Shown in pieces: positions 9,815 through 21,365 of a DNA stretch of 64,000 nucleotides. The notes beneath the pieces are model-generated. The model was not told where the DNA came from. It ran no database searches and saw nothing but the letters and a program-made list of their open reading frames with translations. How positions within the stretch are numbered: the stretch's first letter is position 1; every line of letters starts with the position of its first letter. A program made the translations under genes and the position numbers. Origin of the DNA: Rhizosaccharibacter radicis (lineage in GTDB: Bacteria; Pseudomonadota; Alphaproteobacteria; Acetobacterales; Acetobacteraceae); assembly GCA_024508355.1 (NCBI GenBank), contig JAMZEJ010000004.1, positions 62,001-126,000 of the forward strand, given 5' to 3'.

Positions 9815-12731
9815 GGGCGTTCTCGCCGTCCTCGTCCAGGAACGGGCCGTCGGTCTCGCCTTCGTCGCCATTTGGCCCGGTCGAGCCCGCCACCGGCGCT
9901 TCCGCTTCCGGGGCCGGCGCGTCGATGCCGCTCTCGCTGGCGCCTTCCGCGACCTCCTCGCCCTCCGGAAGAGCGTCATCCAGCACGGGGAAGGCGCTGA
10001 TGACCCGCTCGCTCTCGCCCAGGCGGAACAGGGTCACCCCCATCGACTGCCTGGCGGTCACCCGCACCTGATCCACCGGCACCCGGATCAGCCGGCCCGC
10101 ATCGGTCACCAGCATCACGTCGGTGCCGCGCAGCACCGGCATCGTCGCGACCACCGCATCGCCGTTGCGCGCGCCCAGCGTGATGTTGGTGATGCCCTGC
10201 CCGCCGCGGCCGGTGACGCGGTAGTCGTAGGCCGAGGAACGCTTGCCGAAACCGCCGTTGGTCACGGTCAGCAGCACCTCTTCCACCCGCTCCAGCTCCT
10301 CGAAGCGGGCGCCGGAAAGCACCAGATCGCTGGCGGTCAACTCGCCGCCGGCTTCCTCCGCGACCTCCTGCTCGGGCGCGGGCTCCTCTCCGCCGTCGAG
10401 CGGAGCCTCGAGTCCAGCCGCGGCCGCGTCGGTGCGGCGCTTCGCGTTCGCCATGCGCAGGAACGCCGCGCGCTCCCGGACGTCGGCCGACACGTGGTTC
10501 AGCACCGCGAGGCTGTTCACCTCGTCCTTGCCGAGCAGCCTGATGCCGCGAACGCCCGAGCTGTCGCGCCCGGCGAACACCCGCAGCGTATCGTCCGCGA
10601 TCTGGAACCGGATGCAGCGGCCACCGCGCGTGCCCAGCATCACGTCCTGGCCGTCGCGGCAGGTCGCCACGCCGATCAGGTGGTCGCCCTCGTCCAGCTT
10701 CATGGCGATGAGGCCGCTGGAGCGGACATTGCGGAAATCGCTCAGCCGGTTGCGACGGACGTTGCCGCTCGCGGTGGCGAACACGAGGTGCAGGTTCTCC
10801 CACAGCGCCTCGTCCTGCGGCAGCGGCAGCACCGTCGTGATCGAGTCGCCGTTGAGCTCCGGCAGCACGTTGACCAGCGCGCGGCCCTTGGAGGTGGGAC
10901 CGGCCTCCGGCAGGCGCCAGACCTTCTCCCGGTAGGCCTTGCCGCCCGAGGAGAAGAACAGCACCCATTGGTGGGTATGGGCATTGAAGGACCGGGTGAC
11001 GATGTCGTCGCCCCGCCGTCCCGTGGCGAGGCGTCCCCGGCCGCCGCGGTTCTGCTGCCGGAACACCTCCAGCGGCGTGCGCTTGATGAAGCCGTCGCGG
11101 GTGATGGTCACCACCATCTGCCCCGGCTCGATCAGGCTCTCGTCGGTCTGGTCGCCGGCCACGTCCGAGATCTCGGTCGAGCGCGGGGTGGCGATGGCGG
11201 CGCGCACCGTCACCAGCTCGTCGCGCATCACTTCCAGCCGCCGTACCCGCGAGCCGATGATCTCCAGCAGCTCGCCGATCCGGGCCGCGACCTCGTCCAG
11301 CTCGCTCTGGATCTTCTCGCGCTCCAGGCCGGTGAGGCGCTGCAGGCGCAACTCGAGGATGCCGCGAGCCTGGGCCTCGGTCAGACGGACCCGGCCGTTC
11401 TCGATATGGTTGCCCTCGTCCTGGATCAGCGCCAGCAGCGGCTCGATCTCGGCGGCGGGGAAATCCCGGGCCATCAGCGCCTCGCGCGCCGCCGCCGCGT
11501 CGGGCGCGCCACGAATCAGGGCGATCACCTCGTCGATATTGGCCACCGCCAGCACCAGACCCACCAGCAGGTGCCCGCGCGAGCGCGCCTTGGCGAGCTC
11601 GAAGCGGGAGCGGCGGAGGATCACCTCCTCGCGGAAGGCGATGAAGGCTTCCAGTGCCTCCTTGAGCCCCAGCAGCTTCGGCTGGCCGCCATGGAGGGCC
11701 AGCATGTTCACGCCGAAGCTCGTCTGCAGCTGGGTGAAGCGGAACAGCTGGTTCAGCACCACCTCGGGGGTGGCGTCGCGCTTCACCTCGATCACGATCC
11801 GCATGCCGGACCGGTCGCTCTCGTCGCGGATGTCGGAGATGCCCTCGACCTGCTTGGAGCGGACCAACTCGGCGATGCGCTCCTGCAGCGTCGATTTGTT
11901 GACCTGGTAGGGGATTTCCGTGACCACGATCGCCTTGCGGTCGCGCCGGATGTCCTCGATCTCCGTGCGGGCCCGGACCAGGATCGAGCCGCGTCCGGTC
12001 TCGAAGCCCGACCGGATGCCCGACCGCCCCAGGATTATGCCGCCGGTCGGGAAGTCCGGTCCCGGCACGATCTTCATCAGCTCGTCGAGCTCGAGCGTCG
12101 GGTCGGCGATCAGCGCCAGGGTGGCGTCGATGATCTCGCCCGGATTGTGCGTCGGGATGTTGGTGGCCATGCCGACCGCGATGCCGGAAGCGCCGTTGAT
12201 CAGCAGGTTCGGATAGGCCGCGGGAAGAACGCGCGGCTCCTCCTCGCTTTCGTCGTAGTTCGCCTGGAAATCGACCGTGTCCTTGTCGATGTCCTCCAGC
12301 AGGAACATCGCGGGGCGGGACAGACGCGCTTCGGTGTAGCGCATGGCTGCCGGGCTATCGCCGTCCACCGAGCCGAAATTGCCCTGTCCGTCGATCAGCT
12401 TGACCCGCATCGACCAGTCCTGCGCCATGCGGACCATGGCGTCGTAGATCGAGCTGTCGCCGTGCGGATGGTATTTACCCATCACGTCACCGACCGCGCG
12501 TGCCGCCTTGCGGTAGGGCTTGTCCGGGGTGAACCCGCTTTCCTGCATCGAATACAGGATGCGCCGGTGCACCGGCTTGAGCCCGTCCCGCACGTCCGGC
12601 AGCGCACGGCTGACGATGACCGACATCGCGTAGGCGAGATAGGAGGAGCGCATCTCCTCCTCGATGGTCACCGGGGTCAGCAGCGCGGGAACCGGGGACG
12701 TCGGCGCCGGCAGGTCAGGTGTGTCGCTCAA
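9804..12731 (-). CDS. gyrA: DNA gyrase subunit A
   Basis: GyrA is the DNA-cleaving subunit of gyrase, which introduces negative supercoils. The 975-residue product has the catalytic tyrosine Y132 in [10 protein letters not shown]. The quinolone-resistance region [10 protein letters not shown] has S93 and D97 at the positions of E. coli S83 and D87, the susceptible state. The GyrA box-containing beta-pinwheel occupies the C-terminal third. It carries an Ala/Glu-rich insertion of about 45 residues after [11 protein letters not shown] and an acidic, low-complexity tail ending [11 protein letters not shown]. It is longer than the E. coli enzyme (875). It starts at ATG 12731 and overlaps coaD at its end. 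Confidence 0.98.
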   Translation of the reverse strand: MSDTPDLPAPTSPVPALLTPVTIEEEMRSSYLAYAMSVIVSRALPDVRDGLKPVHRRILYSMQESGFTPDKPYRKAARAVGDVMGKYHPHGDSSIYDAMVRMAQDWSMRVKLIDGQGNFGSVDGDSPAAMRYTEARLSRPAMFLLEDIDKDTVDFQANYDESEEEPRVLPAAYPNLLINGASGIAVGMATNIPTHNPGEIIDATLALIADPTLELDELMKIVPGPDFPTGGIILGRSGIRSGFETGRGSILVRARTEIEDIRRDRKAIVVTEIPYQVNKSTLQERIAELVRSKQVEGISDIRDESDRSGMRIVIEVKRDATPEVVLNQLFRFTQLQTSFGVNMLALHGGQPKLLGLKEALEAFIAFREEVILRRSRFELAKARSRGHLLVGLVLAVANIDEVIALIRGAPDAAAAREALMARDFPAAEIEPLLALIQDEGNHIENGRVRLTEAQARGILELRLQRLTGLEREKIQSELDEVAARIGELLEIIGSRVRRLEVMRDELVTVRAAIATPRSTEISDVAGDQTDESLIEPGQMVVTITRDGFIKRTPLEVFRQQNRGGRGRLATGRRGDDIVTRSFNAHTHQWVLFFSSGGKAYREKVWRLPEAGPTSKGRALVNVLPELNGDSITTVLPLPQDEALWENLHLVFATASGNVRRNRLSDFRNVRSSGLIAMKLDEGDHLIGVATCRDGQDVMLGTRGGRCIRFQIADDTLRVFAGRDSSGVRGIRLLGKDEVNSLAVLNHVSADVRERAAFLRMANAKRRTDAAAAGLEAPLDGGEEPAPEQEVAEEAGGELTASDLVLSGARFEELERVEEVLLTVTNGGFGKRSSAYDYRVTGRGGQGITNITLGARNGDAVVATMPVLRGTDVMLVTDAGRLIRVPVDQVRVTARQSMGVTLFRLGESERVISAFPVLDDALPEGEEVAEGASESGIDAPAPEAEAPVAGSTGPNGDEGETDGPFLDEDGENAHGG

Positions 12732-13044
12732 GTCGGTTCCAACGCATCTCGGCGTCCGCCGGCCCCCGGACAGGAAATCCGGGCCGCGGCACGCGGTGTC
12801 CGTCGTCCTTCAACGAGGCGAACCCGGTCGCAGGACTCGCCCCCGCGCGAGCGCGGGAGCGCGTATCGATTTATAGCACGGGGCGACGGCCCGCGAAACG
12901 GAGGCGCCTCTCGCCGGTGCCATGGCCGGCCCTGCCGTCCGCCCAGGGCCACCCCGGCGTCGGCGCATCAGCGGCGCCCGGGCAGAAGACCCGGCCGCTC
13001 CGCGATCCGCCGCCATGTCGCCGGATCAGGTTCGCGGCGCGCCG
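12732..13044. other. gyrA upstream / ssb downstream spacer
   Basis: This 313-base stretch separates ssb from gyrA, both on minus. No convincing coding frame is seen. On the minus strand a TATAAA at 12875-12870 could be the -10 of a gyrA promoter, but the element 17 bases upstream (TTTCGC) is a poor -35, so the call is weak. A short GC-rich inverted repeat lies near 12842-12857. Confidence 0.4.
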
Positions 13045-13611
13045 TCAGAACGGGATCTCGTCGTCCAGATCGCCGCCCGCGGGTTCCCAGCCGCCCGCTC
13101 CACCACCACCGCCGCCGGTGGAAGCGCCGCCGCGCGGCGCCCCGCCACCCGACCGCGCCGGCGGCCGGGATCCACCCCCGCGCTGCCCGTAGCCGCCGCC
13201 ACCGCCGCCCATGTCGTCCGACGCGCCGTAGCCGCCGCCCATGCCACCTTCGTCGCCGCGACCGCTATCGAGCAGGGTCAGCTCGCCCCGGAAGCGATCC
13301 AGCACGATCTCCGTGGTGTATTTTTCCTGGCCGCTCTGGTCGGTCCATTTGCGCGTTTGCAGCGAGCCTTCGAGATAGACCTTGCGGCCCTTGCGCAGGA
13401 ACCGCTCCGCCACGTCGCCCAGCCGGTCGTTGAATACCACGACCCGGTGCCATTCCGTCCGCTCCCGCCGCTCGCCGGACGCCTTGTCGTTCCACGAGTC
13501 GCTGGTGGCCACGGTGAAATTGACGATCTTGGAGCCGTTCTGGGCGGTACGGACTTCAGGGTCCTTTCCCAGATTCCCGACGAGGATCACCTTGTTGACG
13601 CTGCCCGCCAT
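13045..13611 (-). CDS. ssb: Single-stranded DNA-binding protein
   Basis: SSB coats single-stranded DNA in replication and repair. The 188-residue product from ATG 13611 begins [21 protein letters not shown], the classic OB-fold start. It continues through [10 protein letters not shown] and [15 protein letters not shown]. After residue 115 comes a long Gly/Arg-rich linker with many GGGG tracts. The acidic tip DDEIPF, the docking site for partner proteins, ends the chain. AGGAAG precedes the ATG. An in-frame upstream start adding 23 residues is rejected. It is divergent from uvrA, the usual arrangement in proteobacteria, and both belong to DNA repair. Confidence 0.97.
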   Translation of the reverse strand: MAGSVNKVILVGNLGKDPEVRTAQNGSKIVNFTVATSDSWNDKASGERRERTEWHRVVVFNDRLGDVAERFLRKGRKVYLEGSLQTRKWTDQSGQEKYTTEIVLDRFRGELTLLDSGRGDEGGMGGGYGASDDMGGGGGGYGQRGGGSRPPARSGGGAPRGGASTGGGGGGAGGWEPAGGDLDDEIPF

Positions 13612-13782
13612 GGTCACTTCCTGCTTGAACGCGAACCGGTCCCCCCGGGAAGCGCATCTCGACGCGCCCGCCTCGGACACCGATCGTGGGGTGGACCTCT
13701 CTTCGTAGCCGCCGCACTAGCCAGGCGGAACGAGAACAGATTATGAACAAGAAGGTGCGCTTTGGCAAAGAGGACCCGCCCG

Positions 13783-16776
<2,994 letters not shown>

Positions 16777-17172
16777 CCGCCGCGCGATCGCTCGCGGCTC
16801 AGGGCGGAACGTCGCGCCGCCCCTCGCGCCGGGATCGGGACCGCGATCGGAGTCGCCAGCACCCCGGCCTGAGCGGCGGCCGGCACTTCCGGCTCGCTCC
16901 TCCGGCCATGATCCCCAAGACCGGAGGCCCGACCGCCCGTGGCGGACCGGCCGTTCCCGGGGGCATGAAGGCGAACGTCGTGTTTGCCGCGATTCTTCCG
17001 GCCGCCGCATGGGCACGTCGCGTCGCACCGCCTGACTGGTAGTCCAAGCCGGGTTGTTCGGTAACGCGATCGGCCTCGCCAACGGGGGCGGCGCGCGCAG
17101 GTCATCCACCCATGCAGCTTCCAGCACCCGTGCGCGTTGGCCGTTCCCGGAACCACCAGACGGGAGCAGGAC
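16777..17172. other. Intergenic region after uvrA
   Basis: This is 396 bases without a convincing gene. Short frames on both strands, such as an 82-codon minus frame at 16799-17047, have no ribosome binding site and read as Arg/Pro-rich shadow sequence. A weak 5-bp hairpin just after the uvrA stop (around 16781-16798) could aid termination. No repeat or tRNA was seen. Confidence 0.4.
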
Positions 17173-18057
17173 ATGGCGGACGGACAGATCATCGGCTTCG
17201 TGGGCTATGGCGCGATGGCCAGCCGGATGGCCCGCCATCTCCGCGAGGCGGGCCACACCATCCTGGCCTACCGTCCCAGCCAGAAGAACGGGACCGCTCC
17301 CGACGGCACCGAATTCACGTCCACACCGCGCGCTCTCGCCGAGCGATCGGACGTGGTGATGCTGTCGCTGCCTAACGACACGGCGCAGGCCGCCGCGACC
17401 GACGGGCCCGACGGCCTGCTCGCCGGGCTGTCGTCCGGCATGTTGGTGATCAACACCAGCACGGTGTCGCCGCCATCGGCCGAGGCGCTCGCCCGGGCGA
17501 TCGGGGAGAAGGGGGCGGCCGCGATCGACGCTCCGGTCTCCGGCAGCACCCCAGAAGCTGAAGGCGCCCAGCTCCTGGTGCTGGTGGGGGGCGCCGACGC
17601 CGATGTCGCCAGGGCTCGTCCGGTACTGGAACGCATCGGCAAGGCCGTGATCCATGCCGGCCCGGCGGGCCACGGCGCGAAGCTCAAGCTGGTGATCAAC
17701 GGCATCATGGGAGCCGGCATGGCCGCGCTGGCGGAAAGCGTGGCGCTCGGCCTGGCCGCCGGGCTCGACCGCCGGATGCTGGTGGAGGCGCTCGATCAGG
17801 TCGCCGTGCTGTCGCCGCATCACAAGCGCAAGCTGAAGAGTGCCGCCGCCGGCGACCTCAAGCCGCAGTTCCCGACGTCGCTGATGCTGAAGGACATGGG
17901 CCTGGTGCTGAGCGCCGGCGCCGCCCACGGCGTTCCGCTGCCGACCCTCGCCGCGGCGACCCAGCTCCTGTCGCTCAGCCGGCGCGACCACGAGAAGGAG
18001 GATTATTCCGCCCTGCTGACGGTGATGGAGTCGCTCGCCGCCAACGACAGATCCTGA
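17173..18057 (+). CDS. NAD(P)-dependent beta-hydroxyacid dehydrogenase family oxidoreductase
   Basis: The 294-residue product belongs to the 3-hydroxyisobutyrate dehydrogenase / tartronate semialdehyde reductase family. A Rossmann start IGFVGYGAMASRMARHL replaces the usual GxGxMG with GYGAMA. The substrate block DAPVSGSTPEAEGAQL is present. The catalytic-lysine block AGHGAKLKLVINGIMGA has K near residue 175. The exact substrate cannot be told. ATG 17173 follows GGGAG at a good distance; an upstream ATG at 17137 is in frame but adds unconserved residues. It stands alone on plus between uvrA and a minus-strand gene. Confidence 0.88.
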   Translation: MADGQIIGFVGYGAMASRMARHLREAGHTILAYRPSQKNGTAPDGTEFTSTPRALAERSDVVMLSLPNDTAQAAATDGPDGLLAGLSSGMLVINTSTVSPPSAEALARAIGEKGAAAIDAPVSGSTPEAEGAQLLVLVGGADADVARARPVLERIGKAVIHAGPAGHGAKLKLVINGIMGAGMAALAESVALGLAAGLDRRMLVEALDQVAVLSPHHKRKLKSAAAGDLKPQFPTSLMLKDMGLVLSAGAAHGVPLPTLAAATQLLSLSRRDHEKEDYSALLTVMESLAANDRS

Positions 18058-18257
18058 GGGAGATCCGCCAGCGCCATTCCGATATCGCGTCGCAGCGAGC
18101 GGGATCAGCAACCCGTGGTCCGGCCGTGACGTCCATTCCCCGCCCCTCGGCCGGGCGAGGGCGCCCCATCCGGCGAGGACCGGGACGGACGGCCGATAGG
18201 GCCGCTACCCCGTCGCCCACCGCACCGGGCGGTTCCGCAGGCTCGCACCACCGTCCG

Positions 18258-19097
18258 CTAGTCGGGCCTTGGATGCCCGGCGCCCTTTCCCGCTTCAGCC
18301 CGATCGAGGCCGGCGGCGCCACGCCTCCCGGCGAGCAGCACCGCCAGACGGTCGCCCAGGCCACGCGGCCTCGGCGCCGCCACCGGGTCGCGGCGGAGAT
18401 CGCGACGCGCCAGCACCAGCGAAAGCGCCGGGGCGATCTGCGACGGCGGCAACACGATCCGCCCCGCTTGTTCCAGCAAAGCCTCGCCCTCCGACCTCAG
18501 CCTCGCGGCCACCGTCTCGGCTTCCACCCGCCAGGGCCGGGGCAGCAGGCCATAGCCGTCCCGCAGCATCACCGGCAGGAAGCGACGCATCGCCCCCACC
18601 GCACCAGCGGCCCCCGCCGCCTCGATGCGGTCCAGCATTCCGGGATCGGTGACGCCCAGCACCACGGCCATGGCACGGTGCAACGCCCCTGCTCCGCCGC
18701 GCAGCAGCCGACGCCATGGCACGGCGTCGTCCACGCCCTCGGCTTCCGCCTCGCAGGCATCCACCATCCCGAGCAGAAGGGGGGCGATCTCCGGATTTGC
18801 GTCGATCGCCGCCCGCAGCGGTGCGGCGACCTCGTGCTGGCGCCAGTCGGCGCGCTCGTTCCCGATCACCTCGCGCCACCATTGCAGCCGGATCATCAGC
18901 GCGATCGTGGACCCGTCGGCGCGCGCCGGCGCGGCCGCCAATGCCTGGCCCAGGGCATGGTGGAATGCGGTGAGCACCAGCAGCGTTTCCCGGTGCGACG
19001 CCGGCGACAGCAGGATGAACAGGAACCGGTCCGGATCGTGCCGCCGGACGGCATCGAGCAACCCGTCCGCCGTGGCCGCCGTTTGGGTGATGGTCAT
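18258..19097 (-). CDS. Squalene/phytoene synthase-like protein, NDUFAF6 type, lacking catalytic aspartates
   Basis: The 279-residue product has the isoprenoid-synthase fold signature of the squalene/phytoene synthase family, with blocks RFLFILLSPASHRETLLVLTAF at the start and MIRLQWWREVI in the middle. The aspartate-rich motifs (DDxxD and DxxED) needed to bind diphosphate are not visible where expected. That resembles the NDUFAF6-like branch implicated in respiratory complex I assembly, so a head-to-head condensation activity is doubtful. ATG 19097 is chosen (MTITQTAATADGLL); the upstream extension is not conserved. In many alphaproteobacteria such a gene follows secD-secF near yajC; here sodB and yajC are the neighbours and secDF is absent. 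Confidence 0.78.
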   Translation of the reverse strand: MTITQTAATADGLLDAVRRHDPDRFLFILLSPASHRETLLVLTAFHHALGQALAAAPARADGSTIALMIRLQWWREVIGNERADWRQHEVAAPLRAAIDANPEIAPLLLGMVDACEAEAEGVDDAVPWRRLLRGGAGALHRAMAVVLGVTDPGMLDRIEAAGAAGAVGAMRRFLPVMLRDGYGLLPRPWRVEAETVAARLRSEGEALLEQAGRIVLPPSQIAPALSLVLARRDLRRDPVAAPRPRGLGDRLAVLLAGRRGAAGLDRAEAGKGAGHPRPD

Positions 19098-19231
19098 CGT
19101 CCCGCCCTTCCGCGCTTCTTGACGGGCCCCGACCCGGCCCATAGCAGTTTCGCGGCGTGCGCCGGCGCGTGCCTCGCACGGCTCCACCGCCGATCATCCG
19201 CCCGATCCCGGCGCCTCAACAGGAGAATCCC

Positions 19232-19840
19232 ATGGCCTTCGAACTGCCGGCCCTGCCCTACCAGCCGAACGCGCTGGCGTCCCGCGGCATGTGCCAAGAA
19301 ACGCTCGAACTGCATCACGGCAAGCACCACCAGGCCTATGTCACGGCGCTCAACGGCTTCGTGGAGAAGAACCCCGACCTGCAGAACAAGTCGCTGGAGG
19401 AGATCGTGTCGTTCTCCCACGGCAAGGCGGACCTGGCCCCCGTGTTCAACAATGCGGGGCAGCACTGGAACCACATCCTGTTCTGGCAGGCGCTCGCCCC
19501 CACGGGTGGCCAGATCCCCGGCAGCCTGGAAGCGAAGATCGCCGAGGATTTCGGCTCCGTCGACAGCTTCAAGGAACAGTTCAAGACCGCCGCCACCACC
19601 CAGTTCGGCTCCGGATGGGCGTGGCTCGTGCTCGGCTCCGACGGCAAGCTGAAGGTGACCAAGACCGCCAACGGCTCGAACCCGCTCGCGGAAGGCCAGG
19701 GCACCGCCCTGCTCGGCCTCGATGTGTGGGAACATTCCTACTACATCGATTTCCGCAATCGCCGTCCGGACTACGTGACCAACTTCCTCGACAAGCTCGC
19801 GAACTACGAGTTCGCCGACGCCCAGCTCAAGGCGGCCTGA
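19232..19840 (+). CDS. sodB: Superoxide dismutase, iron type
   Basis: SodB dismutates superoxide in the cytosol. The 202-residue product has the four metal ligands: H28 in LHHGKHH, H81 in QHWNHILFW, and D164 and H168 in DVWEHSYY. A glutamine at Q77 before the second histidine and SGWAW without the Mn-type glutamine point to the Fe form. AGGAGA precedes the ATG at 19232. The frame stays open upstream, but that part is not conserved. A strong bidirectional terminator follows. Confidence 0.97.
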   Translation: MAFELPALPYQPNALASRGMCQETLELHHGKHHQAYVTALNGFVEKNPDLQNKSLEEIVSFSHGKADLAPVFNNAGQHWNHILFWQALAPTGGQIPGSLEAKIAEDFGSVDSFKEQFKTAATTQFGSGWAWLVLGSDGKLKVTKTANGSNPLAEGQGTALLGLDVWEHSYYIDFRNRRPDYVTNFLDKLANYEFADAQLKAA

Positions 19841-19846
19841 TCGGCC

Positions 19847-19874
19847 GGGGTCCCGGCGCCGCCGCCGGGACCCC
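19847..19874. terminator. Bidirectional terminator between sodB and yajC
   Basis: A perfect 12-bp stem (GGGGTCCCGGCG with CGCCGGGACCCC) with a four-base loop sits between the convergent sodB and yajC genes, followed on plus by a T-rich stretch (GTTTCCGTCT). Confidence 0.85.
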
Positions 19875-19883
19875 GTTTCCGTC

Positions 19884-20273
19884 TCAGCCCTTGGCGGCCC
19901 GCTTCTCAGGCGCCGAATCGTTGGCCGCCGCCTGCGGGACGTCGCGCAGCACCGTGGTGATGGTGTCGCGCATCACCAGCACGCGCACGGTGGGCGCGAT
20001 CTCGACCTCGATCTCCGTCGCACCTTCCTTGGCCCGCTGCACCACGCCGACGATCCCGCCCGCGGTCACCACCCGGTCGCCCCGCCGCAGCGCCGCCAGT
20101 TGGCCCTTGAGCTGCTTCTGCTTCTGCTGCTGCGGGCGCATCAGCAGGAAGTAGAACACCACGAACACCAGGATGAAGGGCAGGATCTGGAGCAGGCCGC
20201 CCATCGCGCCGGCTGTGCCGCCGGCCGCCTCCTGGGCGTAGGCGGGAGAAACGAGGAAGTTCATCGGGTTCAT
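19884..20273 (-). CDS. yajC: Preprotein translocase subunit YajC
   Basis: YajC is a small membrane accessory of the SecDF-YajC complex. The product is 129 residues (126 from the second ATG at 20264). A short N-terminus SPAYAQEAAGG is followed by one transmembrane segment ILPFILVFVVFYFLLMRP. Then comes the conserved RPQQQKQKQ basic block and a cytosolic domain with LRRGDRVVTAGGIVGVV. The tail is charged. In most relatives secD and secF follow directly; here a terminator and sodB follow instead. It is divergent from the DUF815 ATPase gene, a neighbour also seen in other alphaproteobacteria. Confidence 0.95.
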   Translation of the reverse strand: MNPMNFLVSPAYAQEAAGGTAGAMGGLLQILPFILVFVVFYFLLMRPQQQKQKQLKGQLAALRRGDRVVTAGGIVGVVQRAKEGATEIEVEIAPTVRVLVMRDTITTVLRDVPQAAANDSAPEKRAAKG

Positions 20274-20464
20274 CCAAGCAGTTTGCAGGCGGTTCCGGGG
20301 GCTCGTCCGGTCCGGTTCCTGGAGGCGTTGCGCCTGATCGTCCCGGACCATAGTTTTCGCGGCCCGCGCGTCAAGAAACGCTCCTGCATCGAACCATGGC
20401 TGGCTCGCCGTACCCCCGGGCGGTGCCCACCATCGCCCAGCTCCGAAAGGCACTTTTCCGCCGC

Positions 20465-21325
20465 ATGACCGACGCCCTGCTGCCCCTGCTGGACCGCATC
20501 GCCGCCGCGCTGGAGCGCCTGTCTCCGCCGCCGCCCTCGGCCGATGCCATCGCCGCCGAGCACCACGCCTTCGTCTGGCTCGCCCAGGCCGGACGGCTGC
20601 AACCGGTGGACCGGGTGGACGGCGTCGCCTTGCCGCTGCTCCAGGGCATCGACCGGCAACGAGACCTCGTGCTGGACAACACGCGCCGTTTCGCCCGCGG
20701 CCTGCCGGCCAACAACGTCATGCTGTGGGGCGCCCGGGGAACGGGAAAATCGTCGCTGGTGAAGGCCGCCCACGCCGCCGCGCTGGCGGATGGCGGATCG
20801 CTGGCGCTGGTGGAGATCCAGCGCGACGATCTGTCCAGCCTGCCCGTGCTGCTCGACCTGTTGCGCGGTCAGGAGAGGCGCTTCCTGTTGTTCTGCGACG
20901 ATCTGTCGTTTGAGCGGGAAGATGCCGACTACAAGGCGCTCAAATCCGTGCTGGACGGCGGCATCCGCGGCCGGCCGGCCAACGTCCTGTTCTACGCCAC
21001 CAGCAATCGCCGCCACCTGATGCCGCGCGACATGATCGAGAACGAGCAGTCCACGGCGGTCAATCGGGGCGAAGCGGTGGAGGAAAAGATATCCCTGTCC
21101 GACCGCTTCGGCCTTTGGATCGGCTTCCACAACATCGACCAGCCCACCTTCCTGCGCATGGTGGAGGGCTACGCCGCCGACCGCGTGCTGCCGATCGAAA
21201 CCGCCGAGTTGCACCGGGCGGCCATCGAATGGTCGATCACGCGCGGCGCCCGCTCCGGCCGGGTCGCCTGGCAGTTCATCGAGGATATCTCCGGACGGCG
21301 GGGCATTCCTCCCAGCGGGTCCTGA
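20465..21325 (+). CDS. DUF815 family AAA-type ATPase
   Basis: The product (286 residues from ATG 20465) is a P-loop ATPase of the DUF815 family, whose cellular role is not established. It has Walker A WGARGTGKSSL, Walker B FLLFCDDLSFE and the sensor-like block VLFYATSNRRHLMPR. The strongly conserved segment EEKISLSDRFGLWIGFHN is characteristic. An in-frame ATG at 20396 would add 23 residues with no ribosome binding site; both starts are possible. It lies divergently from yajC and convergently with a glycosyltransferase gene. Confidence 0.88.
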   Translation: MTDALLPLLDRIAAALERLSPPPPSADAIAAEHHAFVWLAQAGRLQPVDRVDGVALPLLQGIDRQRDLVLDNTRRFARGLPANNVMLWGARGTGKSSLVKAAHAAALADGGSLALVEIQRDDLSSLPVLLDLLRGQERRFLLFCDDLSFEREDADYKALKSVLDGGIRGRPANVLFYATSNRRHLMPRDMIENEQSTAVNRGEAVEEKISLSDRFGLWIGFHNIDQPTFLRMVEGYAADRVLPIETAELHRAAIEWSITRGARSGRVAWQFIEDISGRRGIPPSGS

Positions 21326-21343
21326 TCTTCGGCACCGCGGCCT

Positions 21344-21363
21344 CGCGGCGGTCTTCCGCCGCG
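21344..21363. terminator. Hairpin between DUF815 gene and glycosyltransferase train
   Basis: A perfect 8-bp stem (CGCGGCGG with CCGCCGCG) and a TCTT loop lie between the two convergent genes, ending 2 bases from the glycosyltransferase stop. It probably serves both strands. Confidence 0.55.
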
Positions 21364-21365
21364 CC

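Noticed and set aside
9813..13433. A 1206-codon plus-strand frame opposite gyrA and ssb
   Set aside because: It is antisense to clearly real genes, reads as His/Arg/Gln/Gly-rich sequence with no motif, and is the expected shadow frame in GC-rich coding DNA.
16799..17047. An 82-codon minus-strand frame in the uvrA downstream region
   Set aside because: No ribosome binding site, no recognisable motif, Arg/Pro-rich composition.
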